From: Calditrichaeota bacterium AABM5.125.24
Lineage (GTDB): Bacteria > Electryoneota > AABM5-125-24 > Hatepunaeales > Hatepunaeaceae
NCBI GenBank assembly: GCA_002127415.1
Contig: MWJR01000160.1
Location: 1-10,023 of the forward strand
Direction: 5' to 3'
Length of the DNA stretch: 10,023 nucleotides
Every line of letters starts with the position of its first letter. Position 1 is the first letter of the stretch. The position numbers were made by a program, and so were the translations under genes. Positions 4,701 through 10,023 of the stretch are shown one piece after another. The notes under the pieces were generated by a model. That model saw nothing but the letters and a program-made list of their open reading frames with translations. It was not told where the DNA came from and did no database searches.

Positions 4701-7700
4701 ATGCGTAAACTGCCGTCCAGTATACTTCTACTCGCCTTTTCGCTTTTACTGAGCTTTGTAACCACACTGGCGGATGACCAGCCCCGGCGTGACGACCCGG
4801 ACGACTATGGTCTCTTTGAGACGGAATACCGCTGGATTGAGATCGAGGATATCGGTCAACAGCTTGACGAGCTGCGTGTCAACGGCCTCCAGGGACCCTT
4901 CGATATAGGCTTCGAATTTACATTCTTCGGGCGGTTGTGCGATGAGTTTTACGTCAGCGCCAACGGCTTCATCGGCTTTGGTCCCGCCGCCAATTATGGT
5001 CGGCAGGAGAACGTAGAGCTCCCTGCACCCCCTCCCCCCAACAACATTATCGCCCTCTACTGGAAGGGGTTTGATCCGGAGGCCTTCTGGGCTGATGGTG
5101 CCGTCTATTACGGGATTCGCGACGGCAGGCTGGTAATTCAGTTCCAGGATTATGCCGAGCTCAACCAGGACGGCATCGATCCCGAGAATACCATCACCAT
5201 GCAGGTGGTACTCGAGCCGGATGGGGACATCATCCTGCAGTATGCACGGGTGGGAGAGGAATTCGATCTCACGGTTGGAACCGTGGGGGTAGAAGGCCCG
5301 CGCGGTGAAGCGGGTCGAACCTTCCGTTATGACGGCGAGGGGGTGGAGATCGGGGCCGAGACAGCCTACCTCATCAGTGTCCACGGTCCCGGCAACTTCC
5401 TTGTATGGGATGGCGGCGGGAATTCCCTCTCCGGCGACGCTCAGGAAGCTGCGCTCGAGTCGCTGGGTCATACGGTCACCCACCTGAGACTGCGTCAGGA
5501 CGAGGAGCTTCCGGATAGTCTGCAGGGATACGAGGCGGTCTTCATCAATCTCGGAAACTTCGGTGCGGCGGGTGATAACTACCACCAACTGACCGAAGCG
5601 GAGGGGGAAATCCTGGCGGGCTATATCGAGGACGGGGGTTCGCTCTATATGGAGGGCTCCGACACCTGGTTCCGCGACCCGGCCACCGATGTTCACCCCT
5701 ACTTTATGATCGAAGGTCTCGCGGATGGACATCCCATCGAGCCGCCGGTGATCGGACAGGAGGGCAGCCTGGCGGAGGGACTCCTGTTCGAGGGATACCA
5801 AGCCCCCGATAACGACTATGTAGACCACCTCGCCGCTTCACAAGGCGCGGTGGAGGTCTTCACATACAGTGAAGGGGAGGAATCGTTTCTCGGTATGATC
5901 TCCTATCACGGCGGTGAATACCGGACGGTGGGCTGCTCGTTCGAGTTCGGCGGTCTGGTTGACGGCGAAGGGGGCACCAAACGGCTGTTGATGAGGCGGA
6001 TAGTCGATTTCTTCCGCTTGCCACCACCCGAATTTCTGACGCCGATTAACCTGCAGGCCACCCTCGGCGACCGCTGGATCACCTTGAGCTGGGAGATGCC
6101 CGATGGAGCCGAACATGCTCGTGACAGGAACGGGGTGGTCGGGCTGCAGCACGAGATCGGACGGTTGGCTTCACCGCGTGATGAGACCAAGCCGGACCGC
6201 CGCGCCAGGGAGAGAATTATCGAGCTGAAGCGTGAGTTATCCGAGATGGAGGAGAACCTCCAGAACCGACCCGGTCGCGACGATCTTCACCTGTTCAACG
6301 TGTATCTGGACGGGGAGCTGTGGGAACAGACCAACTCGCGTCGAGTCACCATCCTGGAGCTTGAGAACGGCCGGCCCTATCAGTGTGCGGTGACGGCCCT
6401 ATATGTCCAGCCGGAGGGTGAATCCGAACCGGCCGGACCGATAACGGTGGTTCCGGCTGCTGCATTTACCCCGGTGCACAGCGAGGATTTCGAGGTGTCC
6501 AACGGTTCTCTGACCGCCGAGCCGTTTGAGGATGGGTGGGAGTGGGGCGAACCCGAGATGGGAGCCGCCTCAGGGGAGCGCGCCTGGGGCACCCGCCTCG
6601 ACCGACCCTATCCCGAGATGGCTGAATTCTACCTCTACACACCGGTGATAGACCTCGAAGATGTTGGAACCGCCTGGTTCAGCTTCAACCATTACCTGGA
6701 ATGCGAGCGAGGCTTCGATGGAGGACGACTGGAGGTATCCACTGACGGCGGAGAGCGGTGGGCACTGGTCGAGCCGCGTGGAGGTTATCCGTATGCGGGC
6801 ATCTTTGCGCTCGACGAGGGGCCCGGATTTACCGGTGTTACCGACGGCTGGCAACCGGTTACCTTTGACCTGGCCGACTATACCGGCCAGCGGATTCTCG
6901 TCCGGTTCGTCTTCAAATCCGACGAGAGTTGGAGCTTCGCCGGCTGGTTCATCGACGATATCCAACTGACCTCGCCAGCCCTGAGTAATGTGAGAGTGTC
7001 CGTTCTATGGGATGAAATACCCATCGATACGGCGCGTGTCTGGTTCGGGGATGAATACTTCGGCCTCACCGACAGCAATGGACGGATCTGGTTTTTTGGC
7101 GTGCAAGGTGGTGAATACCTGATCAGGGTTGAGAGGATCGGGTATCAGCCGGCAGAGCGCGATGTTGAGGTGATAGGCGGGCAAGATGCTGAATTCGATA
7201 TATTCCTCGACGAGTGGGATAGCCGGTTGGAGGTCGATGCGGACGAGCTGTCGGATACGCTTGAGAGCGGTGAGAGAGTTCAGGTTGTAGTGACCATGAT
7301 AAATTCAGGCCGGATGGAGACCGAGTTCCTGATATACATAGATTACTTTTCACAAAATAACCTTAACGACCGGTGGCGCGATGATCCCGGGCGCGATGAG
7401 CCGTGGGAGCTTCTGCGCGAATACGACCTGACTGCCGCGACGGGGGAACAGTATTTCATCGGGGCGCAGTTCATTCAGGAAGGTTCCCCAGAGGATTACC
7501 TGTTGGTGGCCGGAGCGGGTGATTTCGGCAGTGGAGACTCTTGCAGGTTCTACCACTTTGACCGGGAGGGCCGCTTTGTGGGCGATGTCCCGCAGGACTA
7601 TTCCCAGATTGTGGGATGGGGGCTGCGAGATCTTGCCTATGACGGTCGATACCTGTATGGCTCCTGCAACGATAGGATATACGTGATGAACCCCATTACC

Positions 7701-10023
7701 GGCGGGCGTGTAATGTCTATGTCGGGCACAGAGCTGGTGATAAATCGCGCCATAACCTATGTTCCCGAGGATGATGCCTTCTGGATCGGTGACCGGGATG
7801 ATACCTGGTTCAAGATAGACCGGCAGGGGGATGTCCTCGACCGGGTGGCAGGTTTCGAGCACGGCCTGACCGGGGTGATGGGGATGGCGTGGAACCCGTC
7901 AGATCCGGACGGTGCATATCTTTATATCCACAATCAGGAGTCTGATGTCGGCGGGGCGGCTATCTACCGCTTCAACCCTGAGACCCGCGAGCTGGTCAGG
8001 CAGCTTGAGACCGCCGCCGAGGATGAGGGCTTCCCCGGCGGAGCCTTTGTCACCTACCTCTACGACACCCACAACTATGTCCTGGGGGTTCTGATCCAGG
8101 GGCCTGAAGGTGATGTGGTCAGACTGTTCGAGCTGTGGCCGCACCGGAGCTGGCTGGCGGTGGAGCCTGTTTCCGGACAACTGGTCGGCGAAGACGAAAC
8201 TGAACTGTTCGTCACCTTCGACGCAGCCCGCCTTATCGACACCATCCTCGACGCCAACATTGAGGTGCACGATCTGAGAGCCGCCGACGTTATTGTCATT
8301 CCCTGCCGACTTGAGGTTATAGGCGGTGCTGCGGTCGTTGAGGGCACGGTGACGGTCGAGGCGGAGCCCGAGGTAGCCGATTCGCTGATTATCCTGGTGA
8401 GCCTCACACTTGACGGAGCCGTCACCAACCCCGATACGATGGGCTTCTACCGCTTCGACGGACTTTTCCCCGGGGAATATGTGCTGCAGGCGGAGCTTGA
8501 TGGTTTCATCCCCTTCGTCAGCGACCTTATTGAGCTGGCCCCGGATGACACGACGCAGGTCGATCCCATCCTGACCACTCTACCGTTTGGCTGGATCGAA
8601 GGACAGGTGACTACTGTCTATGACAGCGTAGCTGCAGGTGTTGAGATATCCGTGGTCAGGGAGGACGACGAGCGGTTCTACGCCCTCGACACCACCGACA
8701 CCCTGGGGAACTATTCCCTGCATCTTCCGGAAGCGGTGTATCGGGTTGCTGCCAGGCTGGACGGCTGGTGGGGCCCGCCCGAAGAGGGGGTCGAGGTGGT
8801 TGACGCTGAGACCACCCGGGTCGATTTCGTCCTGGACGACCACCTCGGTGTGCACTCTATGCGCGCCGACGGGAACTTCGACGACCGCATCGAGCTGTTC
8901 TGGCTGCCGCCCGGCACGCACGGCGATATCGTCACCCTTCAGTATGACAATGACGAACTGGCGGGCGGCGTCAACCTGATCAACCGTGATGATGTCATCG
9001 CGACTCGCTTCGAACCTGAGGGGGAATATGACATCCTCGCCGTAACCATCTACATCGTGACTAACGATGACATGCGACGCTGGGGGCAGGACGATCTCAT
9101 CGATCTCAACAATCCCATCTATCTGAAGGTTTTCGCCGAAGATCCGGAGACCGGACTGCCTGGTGAACTCACGCTCAACCAGTTCGTTGACGAACATTAT
9201 GCCGACGTGGGCTGGACGACCATCTATCTTGATGAGATCAGGTTCCTGGAGGGTCCGTTCTTTGTGGGCTGGAGCCAGCATCCTGAGAGGAACCGTTATG
9301 AGCGGGCCGGTCTGGATGACGGGTTCGATAATGCAGGAACACTCTTTATCCGCTTCGACGACGTATGGCGCCGCTATGACGATCTGCCAGGCGACCAAAT
9401 GCTGCGAGCTGTGGTCTGGAGCCACTTCGAGGGCGAGGGGATCCGACTCTCCCCGGCAACAGGTCGAACCCCGCGCAGGATAGCCGCGGTGGAACGCGAC
9501 GGATATGCTGATGAGGTTCGTCTGTTGAATCCTGCCTATCCCCCTATAACAGTGTCCATAGATCCCTTTGACTGGCTCGAGATATACCGCCGTATAACAT
9601 TCCCCGGTCGTGACGAAAGGCTGGGTTACTGGGTTTACGTGGATGGTGAACTGGCTAACGAAGAGCCTATCGATGTCGGTGTGCTGCAGTGGGTTCACGT
9701 GGTCGGCAGTGAAGGAGAGGACCAGGAGCATAGATACAACGTGAGGGCGGTCTATGAGGATGACGAATTAGGTGATGCTGAGGTCAGAGCCCGGGCCAAC
9801 CTTCCACCGGGACCGGTGACTGACGTAACGGTTGTCCGGGATGGGATGGACTTCACCGTATCTTGGAATCCGCCGGATGTCAATGCCGATGGCAGCGAAT
9901 GTGTTGACTACGACGGATGCGAGATATTTATCAACGATGAGCAGGCGGCGGTTGTGGATGCGCCCGATACAGCCTGGAGTAGTTCAGTAGAGGAGGGTGA
10001 AGAGGGCTGGTATGACATCAGGC
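4701..10023 (+). CDS. Giant secreted multidomain surface protein, probable T9SS cargo (3' partial)
   Basis: Reading codon by codon from ATG 4701 gives 1774 residues with no stop, running off the window. A signal peptide (MRKLPSSILLLAFSLLLSF, cleavage near TLA24/DD) fixes the start; only GGA at 4691-4693 resembles a ribosome site. Domains by residue: 35-228 nidogen-like beta-sandwich (VSANGFIGFG, PPNNIIALYW, VGTVGVEG); 232-441 GATase1-like alpha/beta domain (LVWDGGGN, SLGHTV, YEAVFINLG, GGSLYMEG) with no evident nucleophilic Cys; 444-585 Fn3 split by a charged helical insert; 594-758 jelly-roll (GWFIDDIQLT); 762-838 carboxypeptidase-regulatory module; 839-882 BACON-like; 883-1148 beta-propeller-like repeats (GLRDLAYDGRYLYGS, IYVMNPITG); 1149-1210 BACON-like (SWLAVEPVSGQL); 1211-1293 and 1297-1380 two more regulatory modules; 1381-1590 a T9SS-associated beta-rich module (ATRFEPEGEYDIL); 1591-1774 two Fn3-like domains, the second cut off. 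Adhesin or scaffold is likelier than enzyme. A C-terminal sorting domain is expected downstream but unseen. It is acidic and contains only 8 lysines. Confidence 0.88.
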   Translation, partial: MRKLPSSILLLAFSLLLSFVTTLADDQPRRDDPDDYGLFETEYRWIEIEDIGQQLDELRVNGLQGPFDIGFEFTFFGRLCDEFYVSANGFIGFGPAANYGRQENVELPAPPPPNNIIALYWKGFDPEAFWADGAVYYGIRDGRLVIQFQDYAELNQDGIDPENTITMQVVLEPDGDIILQYARVGEEFDLTVGTVGVEGPRGEAGRTFRYDGEGVEIGAETAYLISVHGPGNFLVWDGGGNSLSGDAQEAALESLGHTVTHLRLRQDEELPDSLQGYEAVFINLGNFGAAGDNYHQLTEAEGEILAGYIEDGGSLYMEGSDTWFRDPATDVHPYFMIEGLADGHPIEPPVIGQEGSLAEGLLFEGYQAPDNDYVDHLAASQGAVEVFTYSEGEESFLGMISYHGGEYRTVGCSFEFGGLVDGEGGTKRLLMRRIVDFFRLPPPEFLTPINLQATLGDRWITLSWEMPDGAEHARDRNGVVGLQHEIGRLASPRDETKPDRRARERIIELKRELSEMEENLQNRPGRDDLHLFNVYLDGELWEQTNSRRVTILELENGRPYQCAVTALYVQPEGESEPAGPITVVPAAAFTPVHSEDFEVSNGSLTAEPFEDGWEWGEPEMGAASGERAWGTRLDRPYPEMAEFYLYTPVIDLEDVGTAWFSFNHYLECERGFDGGRLEVSTDGGERWALVEPRGGYPYAGIFALDEGPGFTGVTDGWQPVTFDLADYTGQRILVRFVFKSDESWSFAGWFIDDIQLTSPALSNVRVSVLWDEIPIDTARVWFGDEYFGLTDSNGRIWFFGVQGGEYLIRVERIGYQPAERDVEVIGGQDAEFDIFLDEWDSRLEVDADELSDTLESGERVQVVVTMINSGRMETEFLIYIDYFSQNNLNDRWRDDPGRDEPWELLREYDLTAATGEQYFIGAQFIQEGSPEDYLLVAGAGDFGSGDSCRFYHFDREGRFVGDVPQDYSQIVGWGLRDLAYDGRYLYGSCNDRIYVMNPITGGRVMSMSGTELVINRAITYVPEDDAFWIGDRDDTWFKIDRQGDVLDRVAGFEHGLTGVMGMAWNPSDPDGAYLYIHNQESDVGGAAIYRFNPETRELVRQLETAAEDEGFPGGAFVTYLYDTHNYVLGVLIQGPEGDVVRLFELWPHRSWLAVEPVSGQLVGEDETELFVTFDAARLIDTILDANIEVHDLRAADVIVIPCRLEVIGGAAVVEGTVTVEAEPEVADSLIILVSLTLDGAVTNPDTMGFYRFDGLFPGEYVLQAELDGFIPFVSDLIELAPDDTTQVDPILTTLPFGWIEGQVTTVYDSVAAGVEISVVREDDERFYALDTTDTLGNYSLHLPEAVYRVAARLDGWWGPPEEGVEVVDAETTRVDFVLDDHLGVHSMRADGNFDDRIELFWLPPGTHGDIVTLQYDNDELAGGVNLINRDDVIATRFEPEGEYDILAVTIYIVTNDDMRRWGQDDLIDLNNPIYLKVFAEDPETGLPGELTLNQFVDEHYADVGWTTIYLDEIRFLEGPFFVGWSQHPERNRYERAGLDDGFDNAGTLFIRFDDVWRRYDDLPGDQMLRAVVWSHFEGEGIRLSPATGRTPRRIAAVERDGYADEVRLLNPAYPPITVSIDPFDWLEIYRRITFPGRDERLGYWVYVDGELANEEPIDVGVLQWVHVVGSEGEDQEHRYNVRAVYEDDELGDAEVRARANLPPGPVTDVTVVRDGMDFTVSWNPPDVNADGSECVDYDGCEIFINDEQAAVVDAPDTAWSSSVEEGEEGWYDIR

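Noticed and set aside
4746..5828. 360-aa reading frame on the - strand
   Set aside because: It lies wholly antisense to the giant surface-protein gene, whose domains and signal peptide are convincing. The antisense product shows no recognisable domain and arises from low stop density in GC-rich coding DNA.
7350..8270. Antisense frames of 170 and 123 aa
   Set aside because: They are shadows of the propeller-like and BACON-like region; the peptides look like reversed coding bias rather than protein families.
8580..9731. 383-aa reading frame on the - strand
   Set aside because: Antisense to beta-rich modules of the giant protein. It has no family signature and no start context; the + strand frame continues unbroken through it.

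Overview
This window comes from a bacterium that secretes proteins by the type IX secretion system (T9SS). The main evidence is a C-terminal T9SS sorting domain (YPNPFN...GLYILRL...KVLLVK) on the second gene. Multidomain secreted proteins of this build (nidogen-like, jelly-roll, carboxypeptidase-regulatory, BACON-like and Fn3 modules) are typical of the FCB superphylum, especially its less-studied lineages such as Calditrichota, Zixibacteria, Cloacimonadota or Marinimicrobia-like groups. I cannot place it more precisely. The coding DNA looks moderately GC-rich and the intergenic DNA is clearly AT-richer. All three start codons that I can assign lack a good Shine-Dalgarno sequence, which also fits FCB bacteria.

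Layout, with all genes on the + strand. (1) 2-865 is the 3' part of a LivK-like periplasmic binding protein that ends in a transmembrane anchor. (2) 921-3680 is a complete secreted C25 (gingipain-type) cysteine peptidase with two CARDB-like Ig modules, a jelly-roll module and a T9SS sorting domain. (3) 3681-3996 is a 316-bp intergenic region holding a perfect 19-bp hairpin, a second hairpin with a related core, a 26-bp imperfect direct repeat with exactly 100-bp periodicity, and a TTGACA promoter-like site. (4) 3997-4485 is a rubrerythrin-like di-iron protein. (5) 4486-4700 is an AT-rich spacer with a sigma70-like promoter (TTGTTT-17-TAAAAT) partly covered by a 9-bp inverted repeat. (6) 4701 to the end of the window is one uninterrupted reading frame of at least 1774 codons, with no stop before the edge. 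It encodes a giant secreted multidomain protein. Several long antisense frames over this gene are shadows.

How the genes fit together: genes 2 and 6 look like cell-surface or released T9SS cargo and share a homologous jelly-roll module, so they probably act in the same extracellular setting. Gene 1 may sense or bind a small ligand at the inner membrane. Gene 4 is a cytoplasmic peroxide-defence type protein whose own promoter-like region separates it from the cargo genes. No complete operon or defence system is evident. The most unusual signals are the near absence of lysine in the giant protein (8 of 1774 residues), a helical insertion splitting one of its Fn3 domains, its internal glutamine-amidotransferase-like domain, and the repeat cluster at 3681-3996.
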